Positions 23,121-32,774 of a stretch of 64,000 bases of DNA are shown here, one piece after another. The number at the start of each line of letters is the position of its first letter. Position 1 is the first letter of the stretch. The translations under genes and the position numbers were made by a program. The DNA lies in the NCBI GenBank assembly GCA_013339765.2, contig CM023448.1:21097295-21161294 (forward strand), written 5' to 3'. The notes under the pieces were generated by a model. That model worked only from the letters and a program-made list of their open reading frames with translations. It ran no database searches and had not been told where the DNA came from. The stretch comes from Haemaphysalis longicornis. Its lineage: Eukaryota > Arthropoda > Arachnida > Ixodida > Ixodidae.

Positions 23121-23429
23121 GTGTACATTACTCTCAGCCGGTGCACCAATGTCAACAACCTTTACCTCACCAATGCTGACGGAGACTACCGATTCTACCA
23201 CAGAGACAACATCGACAAGAACATGATGGACGAGTTTCGGCGCCTCGAAAACCACCGCCTACTCACCGTCACACAACAGTACTTGCGTGCCTTTGCCACC
23301 GGTGTGGATCCAGACGCGGAATTCCCTCTGGCGCTTGTAAAAACCAGATCACTGAACATAACGGCAACACAATGGAACCACACGGAACCGCCACGATGCT
23401 TCGCATCCTCATCAGGGTTCCCCACGTGA
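23121..23429 (+). pseudogene. PIF1/Helitron-type helicase C-terminal fragment
   Basis: The frame reads YITLSRCTNVNNLYLTN and then DEFRRLENHRLLTVT. The hydrophobic-x-LSR-C/V-T-x-hydrophobic-NxLYLTN stretch corresponds to helicase motif VI and the adjacent C-terminal strand of PIF1-like superfamily 1B helicases, which in animals occur as host PIF1 and as the helicase of Helitron transposons. Upstream motifs I-V (Walker A and B) are absent, so this is only the tail. Attribution to a Helitron is inference from its location inside a mobile element. Confidence 0.55.
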
Positions 23430-23472
23430 AGATGATGTAATTTTTTTCTCCTCAAATGTTATAGACGTAGTT

Positions 23473-23800
23473 GTGGAACACCGACGTGCATTGGCGTTAG
23501 TCGACACAGGCGCTGCCATTCCAGTTATTCATGCCGACCTTTGCCCTGTTCTTAGAAAAGTGACGACGCCGTTGGATGGCTTTGCGATACGTACCGCAAA
23601 CGCACAGCACGTCCATGCTGTCTGCAGCGTGCACGGCGCGAGTTACGATCCAGGATGTTTTGTACATTGTAGAATTTATCGTGCTTCCTACTTGTTCCCA
23701 TGACCTCATATTGGATTGGGATTTTCTTGCTCGTCACCACGCCGTCATCGATTGTGCGCGTGCGGAAGTAGAATTTGCACCAGAATACGATGCGCACCAT
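23473..23800 (+). pseudogene. Gypsy-2 aspartic protease, frameshifted
   Basis: ALALVDTGAAIPVIHADLC holds the DTG catalytic loop. After a frame change near 23.6 kb, the second half reads FIVLPTCSHDLILDWDFLAR and HHAVIDCARAEVEF, which matches Gypsy-5 (CSHDVLLGWD) except that the conserved Gly before WD is Asp. It lies directly after the foreign insert. Confidence 0.78.
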
Positions 23801-24131
23801 AATGAGACAACTTCTGGTAAATGGGCCGTCAGCGATGACGCAAAAATTTCACTGCACTGCTATGTTTCCGTGCCCCTGCGCTGTGCGTGCACTGCTGACA
23901 CAACCATGCTTTTTACGCCGTCCGAACTCTTCATCCGACGGAGACGTCTTCCGCTGCCGTCCGCTCTTTTAAAGAGAAATTCTGGTTCTAGCCGCATGCT
24001 CGTTAGTAACTGCTCCTCGGATGAAATTTCGCTGCTACAGCGTGATTGGGCCGGTCGAGGGCGATTGGGCCTGTCGAGCCATGTGCTGTCATCGATGTGC
24101 CCTACGGTACTTCCATTATCACTCATGTCGG

Positions 24132-24230
24132 AGAATTGAGTGCTCCATCCGAAGCAGAGGTTTTACCATCCGACGTTTTTACAGAATTGAGTGCTCCATC
24201 CGAAGCAGAGGTTTTACCATCCGACGTTTT
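24132..24230 (+). repeat. 51-bp in-frame tandem duplication within Gypsy-2 pol
   Basis: Units starting at 24132 and 24183 are essentially identical. Each encodes 17 residues, ELSAPSEAEVLPSDVF plus one, so the duplication keeps the frame in the protease-RT linker. No other Gypsy copy in the window shows it. Confidence 0.9.
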
Positions 24231-24378
24231 CAATCAGTCTGTCGATGGAGATCTGACGCCAACACAACGAGATCAACTGCGGGCACTCCTCCATCGGTTT
24301 CGCTTGTCTTTTGACTGCTTCAAAGCTCCGCTAACATGAACATCAACAGCCGAACACACGATAGACACTCGCTCGCAT

Positions 24379-25690
24379 CCACCGCTACGACAACGACCTT
24401 ATCGCGTTTCCCACAAAGAACGCCGTACGATTGATGAAACATGGACGATAAGCTTGAGCGAGGCGTCATTGGGCCCTCCAACAGTCCCGGGCGTCTCCTG
24501 TAATCCTTGTGACCAAGAAGGACAGTTCGATACGCTTTTGTGTCGACTATCGGCGCCTCAATAAGATAACCAGAATAGATGTCTACCCTCTCCCGCGTTC
24601 TCGATGACGCCCTCGACTGTTTGAAGGGTGCCGAATATTTCTCGTCGCGCGACTTGCGCTCCGGGTACTGGCAGGTACCTATGGCAGATGCTGATCGCGA
24701 AAAGAAGGCTTTCATAACACCTGACGTTCTTTTTGAGTTCATTGTGATGCCGTTCGGCCATTTTATTGCACCTGCCACTTTCTAGCGCATGACGGACAGC
24801 ATTTTGCGCAAACTAAAATGGAAAATATGCCTGTGCTACCTGGACGACATCGTCGTTTTTTTCTCCGGATTTTGAGACACGTTTACGCGGACTAGAACAA
24901 GTTTTGACTTGTCTTGCTCACGCAAAGCTGCAGCTCAACCTAAAGAAATGTCGCTTCACCGCTCGGAAGCTCACTATTTTGGGCCACGTCGTTTCGAAGA
25001 ATGGAGTTCTACCCGACACGTCTAAGCTTAAGGCAGTTGCGGAGTTCTCGAAGCTGACATCTATGAAGGCCCTCAGGAGCTTCCTCGGACTCTGTTATTA
25101 CTTCAGGCGCTTCGTCCACAACTTTCCGACCGTCGTTCCACCATTCACGAAGCTTCTCTCTGGTACCCCTAAAGACCTCACTACGTGGTCCCCTGCTTGT
25201 GAAAATGCGCTCGTAAGGTTGCGGAAGCTTGTTACGTCGCCACCTATCCTGCGGCATTTCGACCCGAACGCCCCCACTTAGGTTCATACTGATCCCAGCG
25301 GCGTTCGTCTTGGGGCTGTGCTTGCTCGGCGAAAATCGGGCTTTGAGAAGTACGTTGACTCCTACGCCAGCCGTACCCTTACCAAGGCTGACGCAAACTA
25401 CTCTGTCACAGAAAAAGAGTGTTTGGCCATATTTTGGGCACTAGATAAGTTTCGTCCTTACTTGTACGGCCGCCCTTTTGACGTCGTCACAGACAACCAT
25501 GCTGTATGCTGGTTGTCTACACTAAAACATCCGTCTTGGCGGCTAGGTCGCTGGGCTTTACGGCTAGAAGAGTACGACATACGTGCCATATATCGGTCTG
25601 TCCGCAAACATTCCGACGCTGATGCCTTATCCCGTTCTCCAGTGTCATCAGAGATTGCTTGCATCCTGCCTGACGACGCGGTTGTGTCCT
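24379..25690 (+). pseudogene. Gypsy-2 reverse transcriptase and RNase H, broken
   Basis: The RT palm at 24579-24785 reads SSRDLRSGYWQVPMADADR and VMPFGHFIAPATF, then a stop. CLCYLDDIVVFF with the catalytic Asp pair follows near 24840, with one extra T in a T run. The connection domain (24904-25281) reads ILGHVVSKNGVLPDTSKLKA. After a stop at 25278, RNase H continues (TDPSGVRLGAVLARR, NYSVTEKECLAIFWALDKF, VVTDNHAVCWL, HSDADALSRSP). The TDASG motif has become TDPSG. The order and motifs are standard Ty3/Gypsy. Confidence 0.82.
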
Positions 25691-25699
25691 CACTCTCTC

Positions 25700-26960
25700 T
25701 TATACTGACATGCCCTCTGAACAACGTAAGGACCCAAGGATCGCTTCACTCATCTCCTTGCTCTTTGACGTTTCCCGTACTGAACGACCTCGGGCCCTGC
25801 GCAGACAAGCTATGCACTTCACACTTCGTGACAGGTTGCTCTACCGGCGGAATTACTTCAACAAAGTCCGAAACTGGCTGCTCGTGATTCCTCAGCACCA
25901 TCTCAGCGACGATTGCCCGTTGGTTCATGCCCATTCAACGTGTGCTCGCGCGGCTTCTTAAAAACGTGCCACCGTGTCTGTCTCCGCTATTACTGGCGCA
26001 GCATGTACACCTTTGTGCGGCAGTACGTTAGGTCATTCACTACCTGCCAGCGTCGCAAGTCTCAGCCTTCCAGCTCGGTGGGTCCACTGCAGCCGCTTCC
26101 TTGCCCGGAGAAACCATTTGACGTGTTTCTATAGACCTGTATGGACCTTTACCCAACACAGTCTCTGGTAACCGATGGGTTATCCTCGCCGTCGATCACC
26201 TGACGCGCTATGCCGAAACTGCGGCTCCGCCTGCTGCCACAGTCCGAGATGTCGCCTCTTTCATCATATGGTGCTTTATTCTGCGTCATGGGGCACCTCG
26301 TGAGCTCATCAGCGACAGGGGACGTGTGTTTCTGTCAGACGTTATTTGTGCCCTCCTTGATGAGTGCCGTGTTGTCCATCGCACAAGTACAGCGTACCAT
26401 CTGCAGACAAACGGCCTCACTGAGCACTTCCACCACACCCTCGACGACATGCTGTCGATGTACATCTCAGCGGATAACGATTACTGGGACCTTGTGCAGC
26501 CCTAAGTGACTTAGCGGACAATACAGCCATTCAGGCCACAACAAGTTTCTCGCCCTTTTTCCTCCTGTATGGTCACGAGTGGTCATGTACCCTTGATACG
26601 GTTCTCCCCTACCGGCTGGATAGTTCCGAGTGCTCCCCGGCTTCTGAAGCTACCAAGTACGCGGAAGAATGCCGCCAGCTTGCAAGGTCCTTTACGACTC
26701 AAGAACAGTTGCAGCAAAAATCTCGTCACGACGACACAGCTACGCACCCGACGTATTCTCCAGGATCTGTGGTGTGGCTGTGGATTCCCTCAACTACATC
26801 AGGATTGTGTAGCAAACTTCGTTCTCGGTTTCATGGACCCTACTGTGTTCTCGAACGGACGTCGCCGGTGAACTACGTCATAGAGCCCATGACACCTTCC
26901 TTAGACCTCCGTGGCCTCGGGAGGGAGACTGTTCATGTCTAGCGTTTGAAGCCGTATGGG
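25700..26960 (+). pseudogene. Gypsy-2 integrase, heavily broken
   Basis: Fragments in three frames give the zinc-finger region (CQRRKSQPSSSVGPLQPLPC), core pieces equivalent to VDHLTRYAETAA and LRHGAPRELISDRGRVF, and a C-terminal region PTYSPGSVVWLWIPSTTSG and PYCVLERTSPVNYVIEP. The last matches Gypsy-3 and Gypsy-5 closely. An in-frame stop replaces Gln just before RLKP at 26940. Many single-base indels mark this as an old copy. Confidence 0.78.
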
Positions 26961-26974
26961 AGGAGGCGCTGCTC

Positions 26975-29110
26975 ACCGGATAGGAAACTCCCGACTGGAA
27001 ATCAATGTTTTCTTTGTGACAAACAGGGGCACACAGCACCGAGTGCTGGCAGCGCACGAGAGCCTCTTGCAAATGCGGGCAGGTTGGCCATAGGGCTGAT
27101 AATTGCCACCAGCAGGAAGACGAAAAACTGCAGGCATCGTGCGTGGTACAGCCCCGAGTAGATGTTGCGAAATTGGTCGCTCTGGACACTGGCGAAAAAC
27201 TTCCAGTCGTAAATACGGCCAGAGAAAAATGCCTGACCATTATGTGTGACCTAGCTGTTGTTGAATGACTGCTAGAAGGCAAGACTGTTAGTGTGCTTCG
27301 AGACACCGGGTGCAACACCGTTATTGTCCGAAAAAACTTGGTTCCTGGCAAAAACTTCACAGGAAAAATTAGCCCTGTCCTTCTCCTAGGCTGAACCATC
27401 AAGTTCCTTCCGGAAGCAGACATCGAGGTCGAAATTCCATTCTTTTCGGGAAAACTCACCGCAAAATTGTAGGCAAAATCCTCTCTATGACTTGATATTA
27501 GGAAATGTGGAGGCTGTGCCGATGTCTAGCTCGTGTGTGGAACTGACGTTTGGCCCTCACACGACAAGGGAGCTGGCCTATTTAACGAAAGAAGACAAAG
27601 AAACACTCCAGGAGGATGCTCCTCAAACTGACATATTTAGGTCAGGAAGGCTTAACGCAGAAGGTGTTCAACCTGATCTGCTCAAATCGGTCACAGAACA
27701 ACCAACGAATGGGTTGGAAAATTGCTTTGCTATCAACCGAAAGCAGTTCCTCGGAAGCCTGAACCAGAGGCAAGATCCTCGACAACACGCAATGATTTCT
27801 TCGGGGGACACAAAGTACCTTCCCGGGAAAGGCTTAACCAGTTGAACTCGACTAAGCAACACCGAGAACGCCCGAATCGGTTCGGACGGGAAAGTTTGTC
27901 GGCGGCCCGCAAAGGTGCCCAAAAGACCGAATCCATAGTTAAGACAGAATATTATAGACGAGAAGTGAACAAGGCGTCAAAAGATTTCTTAACTTTCATG
28001 ACATGATGGTGAACCACAACTGTTTTGCGGAAAGCCAATAACTGGTGTATCATCCGTTTTGGCCCTGTCGGAATATTGCTGGCCGTATGTATACAACAAT
28101 GCTAGGCTTCGGCCATTTCTACTCAGAAAGGAAATTCTGTGTTTTAAGTCTTACGCTAGTAACGTGGGTCCGGACTACTTGAGCCGCCTTCAATGAGAAC
28201 ATGGAACTGTCCCGGTTCGTAGAACTGTTGTTTTTCAGTATTTCTGTGCATTTTGAGTCATTACAATGTACTGTGATTGTGATCAAACTGAGTGTCGGAC
28301 GCGGAAGTGTGGTAGTGGTAGTAGTAACTGGAAGTGAAGTGTGCGTCGACCGACAGACCAGTATCATCAAGGACTGTTACCATCCGACGAACTGTTCACC
28401 GGAAGTGTTTTCCCCCAAAACACTTCTTTCGATGGGGGCAATCGTGAGGAAGCGCAGCTCACTGAACAGGGCTCGGCAGGTCGAAGCGAAGACGAGGTGT
28501 GTGCGGGGGCCGAAGATGGGCTCGGAAGAAAAAGAGCGAGAGGAAACCGGAGGATCGTGGCACGAGAGCAGGAGGAGCGAGGTTGGAGAACGACCTGCCG
28601 GACGAGAACATTCGGGGAACATCCGTTACGAGCCCGAGAACTTTCGGGAAACCTACGTTGCGAGCCGCATCTTCCCCGTAGACATCGAGGCAGCTCACCC
28701 GAGACTGGCCACGGAGCACCCGGGCCGAATCGCCCATCAGTCGCAGCACCGGCATCGACAAGGGCACCGCGTTAGCGCCCCGAGTCTAGCGCACGAGACC
28801 CGACTTTGAGGCGACCAGCGCCAGCCTCAAGGAGACAGCGTCTGCAGCCATCACACCAATCAAGTGTAGCGCCGCAGCTCCTTCCCGCCAAGTACTGCCA
28901 GACGTGAGCGGGAACTCTTTTGAGCGAAGAAAATTGTCTTGTCGGACATCTAGTCATTTGATTAGATTAATTACTAGTTTTTTTTTTCTAATTCAGTCCA
29001 GTGAATAGAGTCTCTCCATGTCTGACATCATATGCCTCGCTTCTTCTCCGTCAGTTAAACTTGACTTCCTCATCCACACAACAACCCGCGTCACACCATA
29101 TTATGATCCC
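26975..29110 (+). mobile_element. Fragment of a second, unrelated LTR-type retroelement
   Basis: Starting near 26990 is a different nucleocapsid with two CCHC knuckles, CFLCDKQGHTAPSC and CKCGQVGHRADNC (the first needs a frame change). A protease follows with LRDTGCNTVIV and YDLILGNVEA (27297-27520). Most of RT is missing; a short piece ending GPDYLSRLQ and stop (28167-28192) matches the end of a retroelement RNase H region. From 28200 to about 29110 the sequence is noncoding-looking, GA-rich then pyrimidine-rich, possibly 3' UTR or LTR. The 202-codon frame at 28201-28809 has no motif I know. No LTR pair was found. Confidence 0.6.
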
Positions 29111-29141
29111 CTAGTGTCGTGTGCCCCGTGAGACGGGCAGT

Positions 29142-29242
29142 TGTAAGGGAGTAATGCGGGCTGCATAAATTAGGAACTGCGGACAATACCTTCTAATGGC
29201 TATGTGCCATCAGGCCTCTGCGAGTAACTAAACCCCCTTTCA
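29142..29242 (+). repeat. Gypsy-2 3' LTR, internally deleted (101 bp)
   Basis: It matches the first and last parts of 20846-21073 but lacks about 127 bp from the middle; the junction falls after the ATCAG that follows GGCTATGTGC/GGCTATGTGCC. It ends CCCTTTCA, then ATAT of a TA tract. Confidence 0.78.
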
Positions 29243-29418
29243 ATATATATATATATATACAAATATGTACAAATACAAATATGTACAAATACAAATATAT
29301 ACAAATATATATACAAATATATATATATTTATATATACAAATATGAAGGGCTATGCCGGGCTATGTCCACCGTACACACGTGTAGGACAAGGGTATCAAC
29401 TCCAGCCACTTCGATATA

Positions 29419-29450
<32 letters not shown>

Positions 29451-29470
29451 AAGAGGCGCGATGAGAGAGA
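29243..29470. repeat. (TA)n and TACAAATA-type microsatellite with a 51-bp copied patch
   Basis: Blocks of TA dinucleotide and TACAAATA-like repeats occupy 29243-29350 and 29413-29450. Between them, 29355-29405 is an exact 51-bp copy of 30845-30895, a piece of the inverted PLE ORF1. The right end meets the outer end of the minus-strand PLE copy. Confidence 0.85.
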
Positions 29471-30190
29471 CTCATGAGGTTTGATGGGCCAGTATAAAAA
29501 TAGTGAAAGAATTCGACTGACCACGTTTCCTCGTTTTTGTTGAAAACAGTTTCGGGAGTTAGAAACTCCTACTTCAAGGGCTGTATTTTAATTTCTCACA
29601 TTTCGCCTTTATACAACAACTTCTGTGAGGGAGGATTACTTCCCTCATTCCTGCAGGAGAGGTCGCAGGTGAAGGGTGTTACAAACAGTTTGAGCAAGTG
29701 AGGCATTCCGTTTGGCTAGAAAGGTAGAAGGTGAGGGAAGGGGAAAGAACACGGCGAGAAGGCAGCACGGAAAAACACGTAACAAGAGGCACACAAGCAA
29801 ACACAAAATCAAAAATAAGAGTGAGTCCTGCGCGCTCCGCAAATGGTGTAAAAGTAGTCAGCGGGAGGGAGAAAGGGGCAAAAAAAAGGGGGGGATGAAG
29901 GGAGACGGACATAAGATGGCGGCAAAGGCATAGATTCTTCGATTCGGTCAAACTGCAAGGTCGCATGCATGCACGGGCCGCCCAGTCGACACATGGTCCC
30001 CGCGCCATACTCGAAAGTTCCTGTCCCATTTTCGGTTTTGTTTTACTCCTGGTTAAACCTACAGCAGCTCTCGTCTTGGCGCCACTTCGACGAAACCGAG
30101 TGGTGCAGCAAAGCTTTGCCGCGCGGCCAGCGAGCCGCGGAACAAGTAACACTAGGATTTGGTTTCGTTTGCGGCTCATTCTTCGGTTGT
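29468..30190 (-). repeat. PLE terminal repeat L1 (minus orientation)
   Basis: It aligns with 32041-32774 and 37200-37888 in reverse orientation. Shared landmarks on the minus strand are AACGAAACCAAATCCTAGTG, GCCGCCATCTTATGTCCGTC and AAATTAAAATACAGCCCTTG. The hairpin box here is CTTGAAG instead of CTGAAGA. Confidence 0.85.
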
Positions 30191-30197
30191 TTGTCTG

Positions 30198-31094
30198 TCA
30201 AATTGACAAAAAAGAGGGGGACCATGAATGATCAAGGCGAGCCGTAGCTGTCTCCACTGCAAGTCAATTCTAAGGCTCCCGGCTTGGTTGCGACGCCGCC
30301 TGCGTGGCCAGGCGTGTCATGTAGCAGCGTTCTGGGACGGGCGGGGCTCGGGAAGGCGTGGGACGGGGCGGACGTTGTGGACACGGCGGGCACGGTAGGC
30401 ACGGAGGACAGGGGGGCAGGCCGGCCGGGGGAGACACTTGGTCATGGGTGTCCGTTTCTTCTGTGAGTCGGGGCGTGGAGGCCCAACGCGGGCGATGATA
30501 GCGCAGGCGCTCCTAAAAGTGTTGCGCCAGGACCGCGACGCCCTCGAAACTCGCGTGCAACCAGTCAGCGGTGAGGAAGCGCCAAGGGGGAAGTGTCCGG
30601 AACCCATGATCTATGTAGAAAATCCGGGGCCCCAGTACCCTTCCACGGCACAGCTGTCGAACCTTCCGGGCGTACCGCTGGGCCTCCGCGTTAAACCAAC
30701 GAACAAAATTCCGGTTTGCACACCCTCTGCGACGGTTGGGGGTGCGGGGAAGAAGGCTGAGAAGGATGGTCTTCATCTCCGGTCGACGTTGTCGTATCCG
30801 CCCCACTGTTCGCTTCAACTCCGCCACCGCCGCCGCCGATCCGCGCCGGGCTATGTCCACCGTACACACGTGTAGGACAAGGGTATCAACTCCAGTCGGC
30901 AAGTACTGCAGGGTGGCAAGGACATCCTCGAACATCGCTCCGCCGTAGGACACAAATCACGGTGCCGAGGTATTGCTAGGGTCGAAATGATTGAAGACAT
31001 GTCTGATGAGTGAATCACCAACGATTGCTGTTTTGATTTTGAATTCGGGAAATCTCCGGGACAGACGTTCAGTCGCGGGTTTGCTGGCAGCCAT
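30198..31094 (-). pseudogene. PLE ORF1 copy M: SGNH/GDSL-hydrolase-like, broken
   Basis: The ATG at 31092-31094 begins a product MAASKPATERLSRRF, close to the plus copy. IVGDSLIRHVFNHFD carries the GDS nucleophile block. A TGA then replaces the Gly codon before FVSYGGAMFEDVLATLQYLP. Block III reads HVCTVDIA (Gly lost) and block V reads ADWLHAS (the DxxH Asp and His are kept). A Pro/Cys-rich tail (PPCPPCLPCPPCPQRPPRPT) follows in the frame expected from the plus copy. It lacks the 145-bp foldback insert of the plus copy, so it shows the ancestral uninterrupted layout. Confidence 0.65.
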
Positions 31095-31099
31095 AGTAA

Positions 31100-31766
31100 A
31101 ATATAGGGATCATTAGGTTCGATGGGCCAGTATAAAAATAGTGAATGTAGTCGACTGACACGTTTCCCGTTTTTGTTGCCAACAGTTTCGGAGTTAGAAA
31201 CTCCTTCTTCAGGGCTGTATTTTAATTTCTCACATTTCGCCTTTATACAAATACTATTTATACAAAAACTACAAAAAATTACTTCCCTCATCCCTGCAGG
31301 AGAGGTCGCGGGTGAGGGGTGTTACAAACAGTTTGAGCAAGAGAGGTATTCCGATTGGCTAGAAAGGTGGAAGGTGAGGGAAGGGGAAAGAACACGGACG
31401 AGAAGGCAGCACGAAAACAAGTAACAAGAGGCACACAAGCAAACACAAAATCAAAAACAAGAGTGAGTCCTGCGCACTCCGCAAATGGTGTAAAAGTAGT
31501 CAGCGGGAAGGGAAAAGGGGCAAAAAAAGGGGGCATGAAGAGAAACGGACATAAGATGGCGGTACAGGCATAGATCTTCGATTCGGTCAAACTGCAAGGC
31601 CGCATGCATGCACGGCCCGCCCAGTCGACACATGGTCCCGCGCCATACTCGGAATTCCCTGTCCCATTTTAGGTTTTGTTTTACTCCTGGTTAAACCAAC
31701 AGCAGCTCTCGTCTTGGCGCCACTTCGATGAAACCGAGTGGTGCAGCAAAACTTTGCCGCGCTGCA
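31100..31766 (-). repeat. PLE terminal repeat L2 (minus orientation, 5'-truncated)
   Basis: Same repeat as L1, joined at 31767 to PLE tail sequence; it lacks about 60 bp of the start of the full repeat. It keeps the intact CTGAAGA-hairpin-GAAAC block (reverse complement at 31185-31212). Its inner end lies a few bases from the ORF1 start codon at 31092-31094. Confidence 0.85.
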
Positions 31767-32040
31767 AAAGCTGTGCCTCAGACGGCGAAGGAGGGGGTGA
31801 GCGCGGAACCGGGACCGTGCATACAACTTAAAAAAGAAAGCAAGAAGGAAAAAAGGAAACCAAACTTTAGGGACCAAGTCAAGCAAAACAAACGTGTAGA
31901 ACGCCCCCCCCCCGTTTCCCCGCCCGTTCGGCAACCACCACCCGTCTCATCAGTGACCTTGAACAGCTGTGAGCGCGCCCCGCGGGCCCGCCGACGCACA
32001 GTGGCCTGAATTATGACTGCCGCACCACTGACAGTCAAAC
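31767..32040 (+). repeat. 3' tail fragment of another PLE unit upstream of copy P
   Basis: It matches 36925-37200, the sequence between the GIY-YIG stop and the 3' terminal repeat (shared GGAGGGGGTGAGCGCGGAAC, and GCCTGAATTATGAC later). Its position before the 5' repeat of copy P gives a partial head-to-tail tandem, the usual arrangement of Penelope-like elements. Confidence 0.75.
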
Positions 32041-32774
32041 AACAGTAGAATGCGCCGCAAACGAAACCAAATCCTAGTGTTACTTGATCCGCGGCTCGCT
32101 GGCCGGGCGGCAAAGCTTTGTTGCACCACTCGGTTTCGTCGAAGTGGCGCCAAGACAAGAGCTCCTGTAGGTTTAAGCAGGAGTAAAACAAAACCGAAAA
32201 TCGGACAGGAAATTCCGAGTATGGCACGGGGACCATGTGTCGACTGGGCGGGCCGTGCATGCATGTGGCCTTGCAGCTTTAACGAATTGAAGATATTTGC
32301 CTGTGCCGCCATCTTATGTCCGTCTCCCTTGATCCCCCCTTTTTTTGCCCCTTTTCCCTTCCCGCTGACTACTTTTACACTATTTGCTGAGCACGCAGGA
32401 CTCACTCTTGTTTTTGATTTTGTGTTTGCTTGTGTGCCTCTTGTTACGTGTTTTCGTGCTGCCTTCTCGTTCATGTTCTTTCTCTTCCCTCACCTTCCAC
32501 CTTTCTGGCCAATCGGAATACCTCACTTGCTGAAACTGGTTGTAACACCCTTCACCCGCGACCTTTCCTGCAGGGATGAGGGAAGTAATTTTTTTGTAGT
32601 TTTTGTATAAATTAGTTTTTGTATAAAGGCGAAATGTGAGAAATTAAAATACAGCCCTGAAGAAGGAGTTTCTAACTCCGAAACTGTTGGCAACAAAAAC
32701 GGGAAACGTGTCAGTCGACTTATTTCCCTATTTTTATACTGGCCCATCGAACCTCATGATCTCTATATTTTACT
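32041..32774 (+). repeat. PLE 5' terminal repeat L3
   Basis: Direct copy of 37200-37888 with scattered substitutions. Its 3' portion holds AAATTAAAATACAGCCCTGA, the hairpin block and CAACAAAAACGGGAAACGTG, and it runs to the ORF1 start codon at 32775. Confidence 0.85.
32651..32710 (+). ncRNA. Hammerhead-like core in PLE terminal repeat
   Basis: CTGAAGA (32657-32663) fits the CUGANGA box. One A and the 6-bp stem GGAGTT/AACTCC with loop TCT follow, then GAAAC (32680-32684). ACTG downstream of GAAA can pair with CAGT in GTCAGTCGACT to form a stem III next to a potential cleavage C, but stem I is weak by eye. The same block is at 37817-37842 and, reversed, at 31185-31212. Hammerhead motifs are known in Penelope-like elements; activity here is unproven. 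Confidence 0.45.

Larger units (their letters stand above)
22550..23443. mobile_element. Foreign insert with PIF1-type helicase fragment and tRNA-like sequence
   Basis: Comparison with Gypsy-5 (50490-50530) shows that the gag-protease sequence is interrupted between CCAAGACCTCATTTTA and the protease leader near 23446. The roughly 895-bp insert has its own minus-strand tRNA-like sequence (22681-22770) and a plus-strand helicase-like frame (23121-23429). I cannot define terminal motifs or a target duplication by eye. A truncated Helitron or other captured DNA is the best guess. Confidence 0.5.
20846..29242 (+). mobile_element. Gypsy-2: Ty3/Gypsy element with two nested foreign blocks
   Basis: LTR-related ends are at 20846-21073 and 29142-29242, flanked by ATAT and (TA)n on both sides. 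A primer-binding start TGGTGGAGGTTGC follows the left LTR. Gag, protease, RT-RNase H and integrase run in plus-strand order between 21231 and about 26960. One insert (about 22550-23443) splits the nucleocapsid-protease junction. A second block (about 26975-29110) belonging to a different retroelement lies between the integrase end and the right LTR. All coding segments carry stops or frameshifts. Confidence 0.85.
29468..31766 (-). mobile_element. PLE copy M: inverted Penelope-like element lacking the RT ORF
   Basis: Reading leftward on the minus strand, a 5'-truncated terminal repeat (31766-31100) is followed by an SGNH-type ORF1 (31094 to about 30198) and then a second terminal repeat (30190-29468). 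The RT/GIY-YIG ORF is absent. The junction near 30195 sits at GTCAATT, which also occurs in the plus copy at 33820, where sequence continues into ORF2, so the deletion probably used microhomology. The outer left end meets TA repeat. Confidence 0.8.

Noticed and set aside
28201..28809. A 202-codon plus-strand frame (MELSRFVELL start)
   Set aside because: It begins just after a retroelement RNase H end, has no motif, overlaps other long frames and is GA-rich. It is more likely UTR or LTR than a gene.
29679..30179. Long overlapping frames on both strands inside the PLE terminal repeats (also 31778-32260, 31950-32474, 37053-37433)
   Set aside because: They recur only because the repeat recurs; different copies break the frames, and no conserved protein motif is present.
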